Assembly: GCA_900320225.1 (NCBI GenBank)
Contig: ONRL01000021.1
Location: 1 to 49,949, forward strand
Direction of reading: 5' to 3'
DNA from: an uncultured Lentisphaerota bacterium
GTDB lineage: Bacteria > Verrucomicrobiota > Kiritimatiellia > RFP12 > UBA1067
Length of the DNA: 49,949 nucleotides
Shown: one piece after another, positions 1-7,629 of the stretch
How positions within the stretch are numbered: position 1 is the first letter of the stretch
How the letters are laid out: the number at the start of each line of letters is the position of its first letter
Notes under the pieces: model-generated
The model's input: the letters and a program-made list of their open reading frames with translations, nothing else
Told to the model about the DNA's origin: nothing
The model's database searches: none
Position numbers and translations under genes: made by a program

Positions 1-2213
1 GCGTGCGTCTCGGCGAGCGGACGCACCACCGTGCCGGGGCGCACCTTCGCGGCATCGGCGCAGGTGGAGACCTGGCGGTCCCAGGCGGCGTCGCTCCAGC
101 TGGGCGCGTCGGCGAGCGCGCGGCCGCCCGTCTTGCGCAGGGCGGCATCCGTCACGAGGTACGTCTCGGCGGCGGTCAGCGACGCGAGGTCGCGGCGCAG
201 GAAGAGGCACACGCTCGCGCGGTCGGAGGCCTGTCCGAGCGGATCTGTGCACGTGTTGAAGTAGCCGGGCGTGCCCTTGCCGTCGACCATGTCGTCGCGG
301 GAGTGCGTGTAGGCGAAGCGCCAGAGGCCGTCCCAGTCCTGGAGCGCGGAGAACGCGCCGGTCATGATGCCGCCCACGCCGCGGAACATGCAGGGGCCGG
401 AGAAGTTCCACTCCGTGATCGTGAACGGCTTGTCCGCGAGGCGCGTGAACGCGACGCGCGTGGGGGGCAGCTGGAGCGAGAGCACGGGGTTCGCGTTCCC
501 GACCTTCGCCGGGAGAGACCACGACTTCTCGAGGAAGCGGGGATGGTCCACGTAGAAGTGGTCGTCCACGTAGTCGTAGCAGTCCTCGCGCGTGAACTGC
601 ATGGGGGTGTAGTGCGGACCACAGTTCGCGTTCGTGAAGAGCGCGCGCGAACCGAGCTTGCGGAGGAAGGCAATCATACGCGACGCACTGCGGCGCTCAA
701 CGTCCGCCATGAAGTGCGCGAAGGCGGCATTGTTGGTTCCGTAGGACGAGACGTCCTGCGCGGCGGTGGGCGCGTCGGGGCAGAACGCGGGGTCGGCGGC
801 GCGGCGTTCGGCGAGCCACTTCGTCCAGGCGTCGCGAATGATCGGGTCCTCGCGCGCGGCGTAGTTCTTGCGCGTCCAGCCCATCGTGAGCTGGCCCTCG
901 TTGATGAGGGAGATGAGCGGCATCGCGGGCTCGTCGAGGTAGCGGCGGCCGGTGTAGGGGTTGACGTGCAGGAGGAACTTCTCGGAGAACTTCTTCCAGT
1001 CCTCGAACGCGGGGTCCCACAGCGCCACGAGGCACTTGTAGAAGCCCTTCTCGGGGATGAGGCCGGGGCCGCGGTCGGCGAGGCCGATGTCTTTCCACGC
1101 GACGGGACGCGACACGAAGAGGTCGGTCGTCACGTAGAGTCCCTGCCGGATCGCGGCGGCGAGGAAATAGTCGAGTCGGTCGATCATCTCCGCGTTGAAC
1201 TCGATCCCGCCCTTCCAGCCGACCAGGTCGCGTTCGTAGTGGTGCACGCGGATCGTATTGTAGCCGAGGCGCACGAGGCGCGTGACAACCTGGTCGGCCT
1301 GTTCGTGCGTGGGATAGTTGCCGGTGAAGCAGAAGTTGACGCCGTAGAAGCGCTGGGACACGCCGGGGAGCTTCTCGAACTCGAAGTGCCCGCCCACGTT
1401 CTTCAGCCAGCCGTGCTTGCCGGCGGGGGCGTCCTGGAGGCCCATCGCGGAGAAGTCGAGCGCGGAGCCGGCGAGGATGTCCTTCTTGTAGTCGAGCGGC
1501 ACCCAGTCGTCGCCGGGGAGGATGCGCGTGGGCGCGGCGTAGGCGACGCGCAGGGGTTCGGACGCGCCGACGGTTCCGGAGAGGACGCGCGTGGCGCCCT
1601 TCCCGAACGGCACGCGCCCGCAGCCGATGCGGAGTGTGAAGTTGTCGCCCCAGCGGCGGCTGTCCTGCAGAAGTACGGTCGTGGGCTCGTCGAACGCGAA
1701 GTCGAGCGAGCCGCCGCCGGGCAGCGCGAGCGCGACGCGGCGCACCTTGCCGGAGAAGATGCTAGTCTTGCCGGACGTGAAGGACGGCGGGAACACGCCC
1801 TTCTTCGCATCGGCCGTCCAGCCGAGGCCACCGAAGCGGGAGGCGGGGAAGTTCATGCTGAGGAGGACGCCCTCGGGCTTCTGGTCGGCGTCGGAAATGA
1901 ACTCCGCGCGGAATGCCGCACGTCCGTCCGGCGCGGCGACGAGGCGCGTGGTGCCGTGTCCCAGCCGCGCGTCGCGGGAGCCCTTCAGGATCCAGGCGGC
2001 AGTGCCGGACTTCGCATTGGGGAATTTGCTGAGCCGTTCCGCACGCGACAAGGCGGTGCCGTGCCAGCCTTCCGCGTAGACGGTCGGCGAGAGGGCGAGC
2101 CCCGTGTCGCCGAAGGCGACGTGTCCGTCGCGCGTGAGCTTCGCCTCCACGTCCGCGCACGCGCCGCACGCAACCGCGCAGGCGGCAAAAAAGATCAGAT
2201 TCTTCACGTTCAT
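1..2213 (-). CDS. Exported clan GH-A (GH5-like) glycoside hydrolase, C-terminus outside window
   Basis: Reading left from an ATG at 2213, the frame stays open for 737 codons to the window edge, so the C-terminus is missing. The start has a good ribosome site (AGGAAAGGA). The protein opens with a signal peptide (MNVKNLIFFAACAVACGACA). A beta-rich region of roughly 270 residues follows, then a TIM-barrel beginning near RFYGVNFCFTGNYP. Clan GH-A proteins carry an NE acid/base and a later catalytic Glu; here these match SLINEGQ (E439) and ITEWN (E601). It probably hydrolyses a polysaccharide or oligosaccharide outside the cytoplasm. The exact GH family and substrate cannot be told from sequence alone. 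The opposite strand also has a long open frame, but it is Arg/Ala/Glu/His-rich and matches nothing, as expected of a GC-rich shadow. Confidence 0.8.
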   Translation of the reverse strand, partial: MNVKNLIFFAACAVACGACADVEAKLTRDGHVAFGDTGLALSPTVYAEGWHGTALSRAERLSKFPNAKSGTAAWILKGSRDARLGHGTTRLVAAPDGRAAFRAEFISDADQKPEGVLLSMNFPASRFGGLGWTADAKKGVFPPSFTSGKTSIFSGKVRRVALALPGGGSLDFAFDEPTTVLLQDSRRWGDNFTLRIGCGRVPFGKGATRVLSGTVGASEPLRVAYAAPTRILPGDDWVPLDYKKDILAGSALDFSAMGLQDAPAGKHGWLKNVGGHFEFEKLPGVSQRFYGVNFCFTGNYPTHEQADQVVTRLVRLGYNTIRVHHYERDLVGWKGGIEFNAEMIDRLDYFLAAAIRQGLYVTTDLFVSRPVAWKDIGLADRGPGLIPEKGFYKCLVALWDPAFEDWKKFSEKFLLHVNPYTGRRYLDEPAMPLISLINEGQLTMGWTRKNYAAREDPIIRDAWTKWLAERRAADPAFCPDAPTAAQDVSSYGTNNAAFAHFMADVERRSASRMIAFLRKLGSRALFTNANCGPHYTPMQFTREDCYDYVDDHFYVDHPRFLEKSWSLPAKVGNANPVLSLQLPPTRVAFTRLADKPFTITEWNFSGPCMFRGVGGIMTGAFSALQDWDGLWRFAYTHSRDDMVDGKGTPGYFNTCTDPLGQASDRASVCLFLRRDLASLTAAETYLVTDAALRKTGGRALADAPSWSDAAWDRQVSTCADAAKVRPGTVVRPLAETH

Positions 2214-2327
2214 CACATTCCTTTCCTGCCGGACGACACTGCGTCCGGCGGATGAAATTATACACGATTCTCTCGCGCTTGCCAATTCCGTCACGCACAT
2301 GGACGCGCGTTACGCCGGCAACGGGAG

Positions 2328-2403
2328 GGTCGCAACTTGTTGCGACCGTATGGAAAGCCGCCATCTTGGCGGCGCACCGGGAGGGTCGCGCTCCTGCGCG
2401 ACC
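2328..2403. repeat. Cluster of three short palindromic modules
   Basis: 2328-2347 is ggtcgcaacttgttgcgacc (8-bp arms, 4-nt loop). 2357-2373 is gccgccatcttggcggc (7-bp arms). 2384-2403 is ggtcgcgctcctgcgcgacc (8-bp arms). The first and third share outer arms but differ inside, with both arms changed together. A fourth, 26-bp module at 2410-2435 (ggtggga, then gagccctccgggcgagcc) recurs with one mismatch as its reverse complement at 7568-7593. Confidence 0.85.
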
Positions 2404-2440
2404 GCAAGGTGGGACGAGCCCTCCGGGCGAGCCGCCCCCC

Positions 2441-2533
2441 CTACTGTACCTCCACCACCACCTTGAAGAACCGCATCGCAGCCTTCTCCGCCGCCGTCGC
2501 CCCTTCAACCGCCTTCCACTCGCCATCCACATC
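2441..2533 (-). pseudogene. Orphan 3' end of a surface-protein-type gene, copy 1
   Basis: The minus strand reads DVDGEWKVVEGATAAEKA, then AMRFFKVVVEVQ and a TAG stop. Two near-identical copies lie at 4058-4150 and 4529-4632. A conserved frame, stop and hydrophobic C-terminus repeated three times without a gene body suggest copies of the 3' end of one parent gene. The parent is not in the window and its function is unknown. Confidence 0.6.
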
Positions 2534-2574
2534 TCGATGTCCACGACGCGGAAGTCATTTATGGCAATCGAAGG

Positions 2575-3879
2575 CTACGCCAGGACCTCTCGGTTGAGCA
2601 TAAAATCCATTAGACCGACGAAGGAAACGCCGGATTCATCCGTGTAGAACGGCTGAACGCCGTCCACGACCACGAGCTTCCTGAACGAATCGCCAATCTT
2701 GCGAAGCCCTCTCGTTTCCTGTTCAATCTTGTCTGTTCCTGCAAGCCGATAGGCGGACTGGATGTAAACCTTCTCGCGTCCAAGGTTTACGATAAAATCA
2801 ATTTCCAGTTGCTTTGTTTCTCGTTTGCCGCCTTTGCGGGACTCCACTTCAAGCACGCCAACGTCTACGTTCGCACCCCTTGCGACCAGTTCGTTGTATA
2901 GGGCGCACTCCATGAGATGGTCGGGCTCCACCTGACGGAAATTGAGCCGGGCATTGCGCAGCCCGACATCAGCGGGATAATACTTGGACGGGAAGTCAAG
3001 ATAGGTTCTTCCCTTGATGTCGAAACGTTCCGCCTTCCTGAAGAGATAGGCGTCCGTCAACATGCCGATGTAACGGCCAACCGTGCGCGGATCCGGCTTT
3101 TTCCCAAGGACTGTCCCTAGATGGTTCGCGAGCTTCGTCGGATTCGTGAGACTGCCGGATGCGCTCATCAGCACGTCGTTCACGTTGGCAAGGAAATAAT
3201 CATCGTGCAGGTCGTAGCGATCGACGATATCCCTGAAGTAGATGGTCTGGAACAGTCCTTCGAGGTACGCCCTCTTGGCCGCGTCCGTCCGCATGGAGAA
3301 AAGTTCGGGCATCCCGCCGTAGAGGAGGTAGTGCGACCAGGCGTCGACCTTGTCTCCGCCGACGGCTGCATAGTATTCCGAGAAGGTGAGCGGGTTGACC
3401 TGTATCGTCTCACCCCTGCCTCGAAACTGCGTCGCGACGTCGGTCACGAGAAGCCGCGAATTCGAACCTGTCACGTATAGGTCGACATTTTTGCGCTGAC
3501 GGAATTCGTTCAGGATGTCGTAGAACTGCTGTTCGCGTTCGGCCTTCTCCTCGGGTGTCTCGCGACGAATCCCCTTGGGCCGCCGACATTCCTGTATCTC
3601 GTCGATGAACACGTAGACCGTCCCACGTTTTCCGGACGTGCGGTGCATGAGAAAATCGTACAGGGCGTCCGGATCGCGGAGCTTCGCGTCTTTCTTCCTG
3701 TCAAGGGCGATCTCGACGATGTTCTCGCGGTGCACGCCTTCTTTCAGCAGATGCGTTTTGAAGAGGTTGAAGAGCAAATAGCTCTTCCCGCAGCGGCGGA
3801 TGCCCGTCACGATCTTGACGAAACCGTCGCCCTTTGCCTCGATAAGCCTGTTGAGGTAGAAATCTCGCTTGATTTTCAT
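2575..3879 (-). CDS. AAA-type ATPase with DUF4143 C-terminal domain
   Basis: The 434-residue protein has a Walker A motif GIRRCGKS (residues 26-33), a Walker B VFIDEIQ and a sensor-like VTGSNSRLL in the N-terminal ATPase half. The C-terminal half looks like DUF4143, with a PD-(D/E)XK-like core around IDFIVNLGREKVYIQ. Proteins of this group are common and often multicopy in gut bacteria; their role is poorly defined. I chose ATG 3879 because a consensus promoter ends 7 bases upstream, implying a leaderless message; an in-frame ATG at 3888 falls inside that promoter. Base composition is lower in GC than the flanking core genes. A deleted second copy lies just upstream at 4196-4309, so the locus has duplicated recently. 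Confidence 0.88.
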   Translation of the reverse strand: MKIKRDFYLNRLIEAKGDGFVKIVTGIRRCGKSYLLFNLFKTHLLKEGVHRENIVEIALDRKKDAKLRDPDALYDFLMHRTSGKRGTVYVFIDEIQECRRPKGIRRETPEEKAEREQQFYDILNEFRQRKNVDLYVTGSNSRLLVTDVATQFRGRGETIQVNPLTFSEYYAAVGGDKVDAWSHYLLYGGMPELFSMRTDAAKRAYLEGLFQTIYFRDIVDRYDLHDDYFLANVNDVLMSASGSLTNPTKLANHLGTVLGKKPDPRTVGRYIGMLTDAYLFRKAERFDIKGRTYLDFPSKYYPADVGLRNARLNFRQVEPDHLMECALYNELVARGANVDVGVLEVESRKGGKRETKQLEIDFIVNLGREKVYIQSAYRLAGTDKIEQETRGLRKIGDSFRKLVVVDGVQPFYTDESGVSFVGLMDFMLNREVLA

Positions 3880-3886
3880 GGCGCGC

Positions 3887-3915
3887 ATTATACCAGAAGC
3901 CACCCCGCGAATCAA
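3887..3915 (-). promoter_or_regulatory. Promoter of the DUF4143 ATPase gene
   Basis: On the minus strand, TTGATT and TATAAT are separated by exactly 17 bases. The -10 box is a perfect consensus. It lies 7 bases before ATG 3879, so transcription should begin at or next to the start codon. The same sequence is kept before the deleted copy at 4309. Confidence 0.75.
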
Positions 3916-3983
3916 GAGTGCCATTCCATATTTACCCGGATATCCGGCTAAATATGGAATAGCTCTGTGAGCCACAGCGGGAG

Positions 3984-4031
3984 GGTCGCAACTTGTTGCG
4001 ACCGCCGGGAGGGTCGCGCTCCTGCGCGACC
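3984..4031. repeat. Two palindromic modules, second unit
   Basis: 3984-4003 is ggtcgcaacttgttgcgacc and 4012-4031 is ggtcgcgctcctgcgcgacc, identical to those in the first unit. The intervening gccgcca module of the first unit is absent here, so modules can be gained or lost individually. Confidence 0.85.
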
Positions 4032-4057
4032 GCAAGGTGGGGCGAGCCGCCGCCCCC

Positions 4058-4150
4058 CTACTGCACCTCCACCACCACCTTGAAGAACCGCATCGCCGCC
4101 TTCTCCGCCGCCGTCGCCCCTTCAACCACCTTCCACTCGCCGTCCACATC
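4058..4150 (-). pseudogene. Orphan 3' end of a surface-protein-type gene, copy 2
   Basis: It has the same frame and stop as the 2441-2533 fragment, with a DGEWKVVEGATAAEKA-type sequence and final VVVEVQ. Only scattered base changes separate the two copies. Confidence 0.6.
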
Positions 4151-4195
4151 TCGATGTCCACGACGCGGAAGTCATTTATGGCAATCGATGGCTAT

Positions 4196-4309
4196 GCCAG
4201 GACCTCTCGGTTGAGCATAAAATCCATGAGACCGACGAAGGAAACGCCGGATTCATCCGTGTAGAACGGCTGAACGCCTGTTGAGGTAGAAATCTCGCTT
4301 GATTTTCAT
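4196..4309 (-). pseudogene. Deleted remnant of the DUF4143 ATPase gene
   Basis: From ATG 4309 the first codons (MKIKRDFYLNR) match the intact gene. The sequence then jumps to its last 28 or so codons in another frame and ends at a stop at 4253, leaving an 18-residue ORF (MKIKRDFYLNRRSAVLHG). Compared with the intact copy, 1187 bp are missing. The junction falls on a 3-bp shared gcc (2659-2661 and 3846-3848). The leaderless promoter is intact, so a short transcript could still be made. Confidence 0.8.
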
Positions 4310-4412
4310 GGCGCGCATTATACCAGAAGCCACCCAGCGAATCAAGAGTGCCATTCCATTTTTACCCGGATATCCGGCTAAATATGGAATAGCTCTGTGA
4401 GCCGCAGCGGGA

Positions 4413-4527
4413 GGTTCGCAACTTGTTGCGCCCGTATGGAGAGCCGCCATCTTGGCGGCGACCTCGGGGAAGCGGCGCTCTCGCCGCTTCTCTCGGTGGG
4501 GCGAGCCGTCCCCGGCGAGCCGCCCCC
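4413..4527. repeat. Palindromic modules, third partial unit
   Basis: 4413-4432 is a degraded ggtcgcaa-type module. 4443-4459 repeats gccgccatcttggcggc. 4469-4490 is a 22-bp module with 9-bp arms (gaagcggcg and cgccgcttc) and loop ctct. The region 4496-4527 has the gtggggcgagcc-type module. The 22-bp class recurs inside RimO, inside the GH2 gene and after the V-ATPase A gene. Confidence 0.8.
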
Positions 4528-4528
4528 C

Positions 4529-4632
4529 TTACTGCACCTCCACCACCACCTTGAAGAACCGCATCGCCGCCTTCTCCGCCGCCGTCGCCCCTTCAACCAC
4601 CTTCCACTCGCCATCCAGCACCACTGCGCAAA
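4529..4632 (-). pseudogene. Orphan 3' end of a surface-protein-type gene, copy 3
   Basis: The minus strand reads FCAVVLDGEWKVVEG, then the same ATAAEKA and FFKVVVEVQ tail, ending in TAA rather than TAG. It diverges from copies 1 and 2 before the VLDGEWK segment and runs into the 29-bp palindrome at 4633-4661. Confidence 0.55.
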
Positions 4633-4661
4633 AGTGTCAAAACAGGACCTGTTTTGACACT
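4633..4661. repeat. 29-bp perfect palindrome
   Basis: The arms are agtgtcaaaacagg and cctgttttgacact, 14 bp each and perfectly complementary, around a single central a. It is AT-richer than its surroundings. It could be an operator, a recombination site or the end of a small element. No second copy is seen in the window. Confidence 0.8.
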
Positions 4662-4930
4662 ACGACAGAGCCGCAATCTTGGCGGCGCACTGGGAGTGTC
4701 GCGCCCCGTCATGGCCACCTCGTCGCTTCGCCTGGTAGGGCCCGCTCGCCGAGCGGGCCGATCACATCGCGGGCTCGCGTCGGCCGAGCTTTCGCTCCGC
4801 GAACCCGCGCTCGGCCTCTTGCGACCTTGCTTCGCAAGGCTCCTCGCTACGCTCGTCGGGCAACCTGACGCCTTCGGCGCAGGCGAATCCCGCGCGGGAC
4901 GCTTTCGGCCACCGCTCGCCCTTTCCGGTT
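4662..4930. other. Palindrome-rich spacer downstream of the lipoprotein gene
   Basis: No gene is supported here. The stretch is packed with GC-rich inverted repeats: 4739-4759 (ggcccgctcg and cgagcgggcc, 10-bp arms), ccttgc-ttc-gcaagg near 4824-4838, and tcccgcgcggga near 4890. A degenerate gccgcaatcttggcggc module sits near 4670. It could terminate the lipoprotein transcript coming from the right. Confidence 0.55.
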
Positions 4931-6097
4931 TTACCGGTTCACATCCTGGGAGGCCGCGACGCGGAAGCCGCGGTTGATGAAGCGGTCATCGGGGTAGTCG
5001 CAGTACCGATAGCCCGCCGTGCAGTACCCGGAGTTGCGGTTCCAGCTGCCGCCCCGGTCCACGCGAGTCGAGCTGCCGGCCTGATCCTCACACCACTCCC
5101 ACACGTTTCCGTGCATATCGTAAAGCCCAAAGGCGTTCGGCATCTTTCGCCCAACAGAATGCGTCATTTCACCACTATTGGCCTTGTACCACGCCACCTT
5201 ATCGAGCGTACCACTCGTGATCTCGCTGCCGTCTGCAAGCCGACAAAAATCGCCCGTCCCGCCTGCACGGCAAGCATATTCCCATTCCTCTTCTGACGGA
5301 AGGCGAAATGTCAATCCGCTCGCTCTAACTTCCGGCATGGCGTTCAGTTTCTCAAGGAACTTCTTGCAGTCATTCCACGAAACGCACTCAACTGGCCTGC
5401 CTGCACCCTTGAATCTTGACGGATTCTCCCCCATCACCACTAGCCACTGCGGCTGCGTGACTTCATACTTCCCCATCTTGAAGTTCTTGCCAGGAATGGC
5501 AACCATGTTCGCAATAAGGTCCTTGATAATCTCATTTTGAGCATTCGCCTCTCTCTGCTCATTCCTCTTCGTAACAATCGGGTCCTGCAACGCCGCACTG
5601 TCGTTCCAAATGACCAACCCTTTGCTGCTAAACTCAACACCGCCGCCATCAATTGTCCTGCGGCTCCAAAAACCCTCATTTCCTTTCAAGTCTCCCACTC
5701 GGTTCGCCACTGCTTGAGCAAGCTCCTCCTCCGTGTTTCCTCCCCCTGTGAGGCGGCGTACTCCCTTGAGGGAAAACCAAAGGACATAAGCCGCCTTGCC
5801 CGGCCAAGCGGAAGCCCTGCATTCACCCTCCTTTAGCTTGTAGTGCGCGGCAAGATCCGCTGCGTCGTAACGCGACATTCCCGGGAAGAATCCGTAAAAG
5901 TTGACGTTGTTATCCTCCTCGGCGGATTTCTTCGCCAGCGCGAGGATATCCTCAACATGTTTCTGTTCAGCCGCCTGTTCGACACTCGCTGAGGGCTTCG
6001 CGTCTGCCTTGTCGGCATCGCCAGAGCCATCTTTCTTGCCGCATCCAACAGCCACAAGTGCTGCGATCACAGCGGTTCCGATTAGTCTAGCATTCAT
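4931..6097 (-). CDS. SUMF1/formylglycine-enzyme-like lipoprotein
   Basis: The 388-residue protein has a lipoprotein-type signal ending ALVAVGC (Cys 19), a charged linker, a middle region of unknown type and a C-terminal FGE-sulfatase (SUMF1) domain from about residue 200. Family landmarks are FKMGKYEVTQPQW, RLPSEEEWEYACRAGG, NAFGLYDMHGNVWEWCED, RVDRGGSW and INRGFRVA. In active formylglycine-generating enzymes a Cys pair follows the GGS motif. By my alignment only the second (GYC) is present and an Arg replaces the first, so a structural or binding role is more likely than catalysis. The start at 6097 has AGAAAGGA upstream. Confidence 0.85.
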   Translation of the reverse strand: MNARLIGTAVIAALVAVGCGKKDGSGDADKADAKPSASVEQAAEQKHVEDILALAKKSAEEDNNVNFYGFFPGMSRYDAADLAAHYKLKEGECRASAWPGKAAYVLWFSLKGVRRLTGGGNTEEELAQAVANRVGDLKGNEGFWSRRTIDGGGVEFSSKGLVIWNDSAALQDPIVTKRNEQREANAQNEIIKDLIANMVAIPGKNFKMGKYEVTQPQWLVVMGENPSRFKGAGRPVECVSWNDCKKFLEKLNAMPEVRASGLTFRLPSEEEWEYACRAGGTGDFCRLADGSEITSGTLDKVAWYKANSGEMTHSVGRKMPNAFGLYDMHGNVWEWCEDQAGSSTRVDRGGSWNRNSGYCTAGYRYCDYPDDRFINRGFRVAASQDVNR

Positions 6098-6122
6098 CCT
6101 GTTTTTTCCTTTCTTAGTTTTT

Positions 6123-6134
6123 CATTACGTAATG
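6123..6134. promoter_or_regulatory. 12-bp perfect palindrome before the lipoprotein gene
   Basis: cattacgtaatg lies about 25 bases upstream of the lipoprotein start codon and could be a repressor site. The spacer 6098-6243 holds nothing else that I can support. Confidence 0.35.
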
Positions 6135-6243
6135 TAACAAACGGATCACTGGACACCTGAAGTCAGTAGACCCGTTCTTGCCACATTTGGAAATCACCTC
6201 ATGGATTCTGTTCTGCGACTGGTACGTCTTTTCACCCATCTTC

Positions 6244-7092
6244 TCATCTTGCATGCTTGTGCGCGCATGTGCACTTCTCCATAGTCGTACACTTGTCGCA
6301 TACTGTCTTGAGATTGTCCAGATAGCCTGTGAACAAACTCTTACCAACCTTCAATTTTCTCTTTGTAAGTTCATCTCTCTTACTGGGTATTGTCCATGGC
6401 CCAAGTAAAATCGGATATGCCTTATATATTAGCTTGTTGGTTTTTAAGCATTTGACAACGTCGCTGAAATCTATGGAGACTTTCTCCATGTCTGGAACGA
6501 CGTAGTCTTTCTTCAATGTCAGCAGAAGGCGAACTTCTCGTTCGTAACTCCAGCCACACATCTTGGCATATCCGGCAAATCTGCCCCCAAGTAAGTTTAG
6601 CGACTTGCCCTTTCCGTCAGTGACGGTGCAATGTTTCTCTCGATATTGAAAATGCTTTTCTCCTGTGGAAGCATAGATGACATCAAACATTTTCAGCTCC
6701 ACTTTTTCCGGAGGAATCTCGTCTATGACGATTCCGTCTTTGTTTCTCGCATGGCATTTCAGAACACCGAACTTGCCATCTAGAAACTTGCGCACCAAGC
6801 AACCATCAAAGCAAAGTCGCACCGCGTCTCGGCGAGGGATGCCGTATGTGTTCCACATCGCGACACTCTCCGTGCCACTAGCAGAAAAACAAGCTGCAAA
6901 AATGTTATCAGGCATCGTATCTGCTTCTTTCCCGTCATTCATCTTTCCGACCCTAGAAAGAAAAAGCATCCCGTTGGCGAGAATCTTATCCATCACATCA
7001 AGTGTCGTGTAATGAAAATACCAACGATGTCGACGCCCGTTCCTCTCCAACTCAGGAAATAATTCATTGACATTGAACGTTCGATGTTCCAT
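6244..7092 (-). CDS. DUF2971 family protein with Cys-rich tail
   Basis: The 282-residue protein begins with a DUF2971-like signature: WYFHYTTLDVMDKILANG, then LFLSRVGKMNDGKEAD, and later a KMCGWSYEREVRLLL core. The biochemical function of DUF2971 is not established, and members often lie in accessory or defence-type islands. The C-terminus (CDKCTTMEKCTC) has four closely spaced cysteines that could bind a metal. Its GC content is clearly lower than that of the core genes, suggesting transfer. The start at 7092 has AAAGGAAATGA upstream. A hairpin-type inverted repeat and a possible distant promoter lie upstream. Confidence 0.75.
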   Translation of the reverse strand: MEHRTFNVNELFPELERNGRRHRWYFHYTTLDVMDKILANGMLFLSRVGKMNDGKEADTMPDNIFAACFSASGTESVAMWNTYGIPRRDAVRLCFDGCLVRKFLDGKFGVLKCHARNKDGIVIDEIPPEKVELKMFDVIYASTGEKHFQYREKHCTVTDGKGKSLNLLGGRFAGYAKMCGWSYEREVRLLLTLKKDYVVPDMEKVSIDFSDVVKCLKTNKLIYKAYPILLGPWTIPSKRDELTKRKLKVGKSLFTGYLDNLKTVCDKCTTMEKCTCAHKHAR

Positions 7093-7138
7093 ACTTCATT
7101 TCCTTTCAATTACGGATGTTTATACAAAATACCTTTAT

Positions 7139-7159
7139 TCGGTTCGCTTGACGAACCGA
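7139..7159. promoter_or_regulatory. Inverted repeat upstream of the DUF2971 gene
   Basis: tcggttcg and cgaaccga (8-bp arms) flank cttga, 47 bases before the DUF2971 start. It could be an operator or a hairpin in the mRNA leader. A TATAAA-like box lies between it and the gene. Confidence 0.4.
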
Positions 7160-7404
7160 GTTGGAAGCATGATTGAAGATTTTGTGGTAAAGGCGGCGAC
7201 GAGCAATACCTTGTCACGGCAGAATGGAGATCTGCGGCAACACGAGGTACGTCAAAAGCCGAAGAATGGCTATTTACCCCCCGCAAATCTAGCCGTTTTT
7301 GCAGTTATGCCACGGCGCAAAATGACACGGCAACGCGGAAGCGAAAAACCTTCCGTCTCCCCGCTATGCGGAATCTGCCATCCTTGGCGTGTCATTCGGT
7401 TTGT

Positions 7405-7433
7405 ATGATACCACATCCCCCCGCCCAACGCAA
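7405..7433 (-). promoter_or_regulatory. Leftward promoter in duplicated sequence
   Basis: On the minus strand, TTGCGT, 17 bases, then TATCAT. It corresponds base for base to the promoter of the AlbA_2 gene at 9239-9267 and points toward the DUF2971 gene about 310 bases away. Confidence 0.45.
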
Positions 7434-7488
7434 ACGGGAATTTTGGAGAATTGAAGTTTTGCGGGCGGTTTGAGATGTGAATGCGCGG
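7406..7488. repeat. About 80-bp direct repeat, copy 1
   Basis: It matches 9241-9322 over its whole length with few changes and ends in the shared cggtttgagatgtgaatgcg. The two copies flank the AlbA_2/HATPase gene in the same orientation. Each contains a leftward promoter. Confidence 0.8.
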
Positions 7489-7567
7489 TACGTCACATAT
7501 ACGAATAGGTGAAGTTGCGGGTATGAGGCGTGAGATTACGGTGCGGAACGTGGTTTTGTGGAATTGC

Positions 7568-7620
7568 GGCTCGCCCGGAGGGCTCGCCCCACCCGGCTCG
7601 GCGGGACGCCTCGCCCCACC
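7568..7620. repeat. GC-rich repeat modules
   Basis: 7568-7593 is the reverse complement of 2410-2435 with one mismatch. A related ggctcggcgggacgcctcgc segment follows. They sit just after the 3' end of the AlbA_2 gene. Confidence 0.65.
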
Positions 7621-7629
7621 GTTCCTACC

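Larger units (their letters stand above)
2214..2574. other. Repeat-filled spacer between glycosidase and ATPase genes
   Basis: No intact gene is seen in these 361 bases. From 2323 the spacer is made of palindromic modules (2328-2433) followed by a 3'-gene-end remnant (2441-2533). The segment from about 2323 onward is repeated after the ATPase gene at about 3979, so it is the left part of a tandem duplication unit. Confidence 0.7.
3979..4407. repeat. Second, internally deleted copy of the ATPase tandem unit
   Basis: This segment repeats about 2323-3978: palindromes, gene-end remnant, the last codons of the ATPase, its first codons and its promoter region. It lacks about 1.19 kb of the gene. 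The upstream flank after the promoter (agctctgtgagcc, then gcgggagg) is also repeated, and a third partial unit begins at about 4408. The copies are nearly identical, so the event looks recent. Confidence 0.85.
7093..7629. other. 537-base spacer with repeats and promoter elements
   Basis: No gene is supported. It holds an inverted repeat at 7139-7159, a separated pair aatgacacg/cgtgtcatt (near 7320 and 7388) that could close a 75-base structure, a leftward promoter (7405-7433) inside a sequence duplicated at 9241-9322, and GC-rich modules at 7568-7620. Confidence 0.6.

Noticed and set aside
3-2255. 750-codon open frame on the + strand opposite the glycosidase
   Set aside because: Arg/Ala/Glu/His-rich, no recognisable motif, no ribosome site; it is the GC-rich shadow of a gene with signal peptide and GH-A catalytic residues.
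2328-4527. CRISPR array
   Set aside because: Repeats are self-complementary modules of mixed classes with no regular spacers and no cas genes.
2323-4632. Insertion sequence carrying the ATPase gene
   Set aside because: No transposase, no terminal inverted repeats bounding the unit and no target duplication could be seen; tandem duplication explains it better.
6114-6347. 77-codon minus-strand ORF overlapping the end of the DUF2971 gene
   Set aside because: Mostly another frame of DUF2971 codons; no ribosome site and no similarity recognised.
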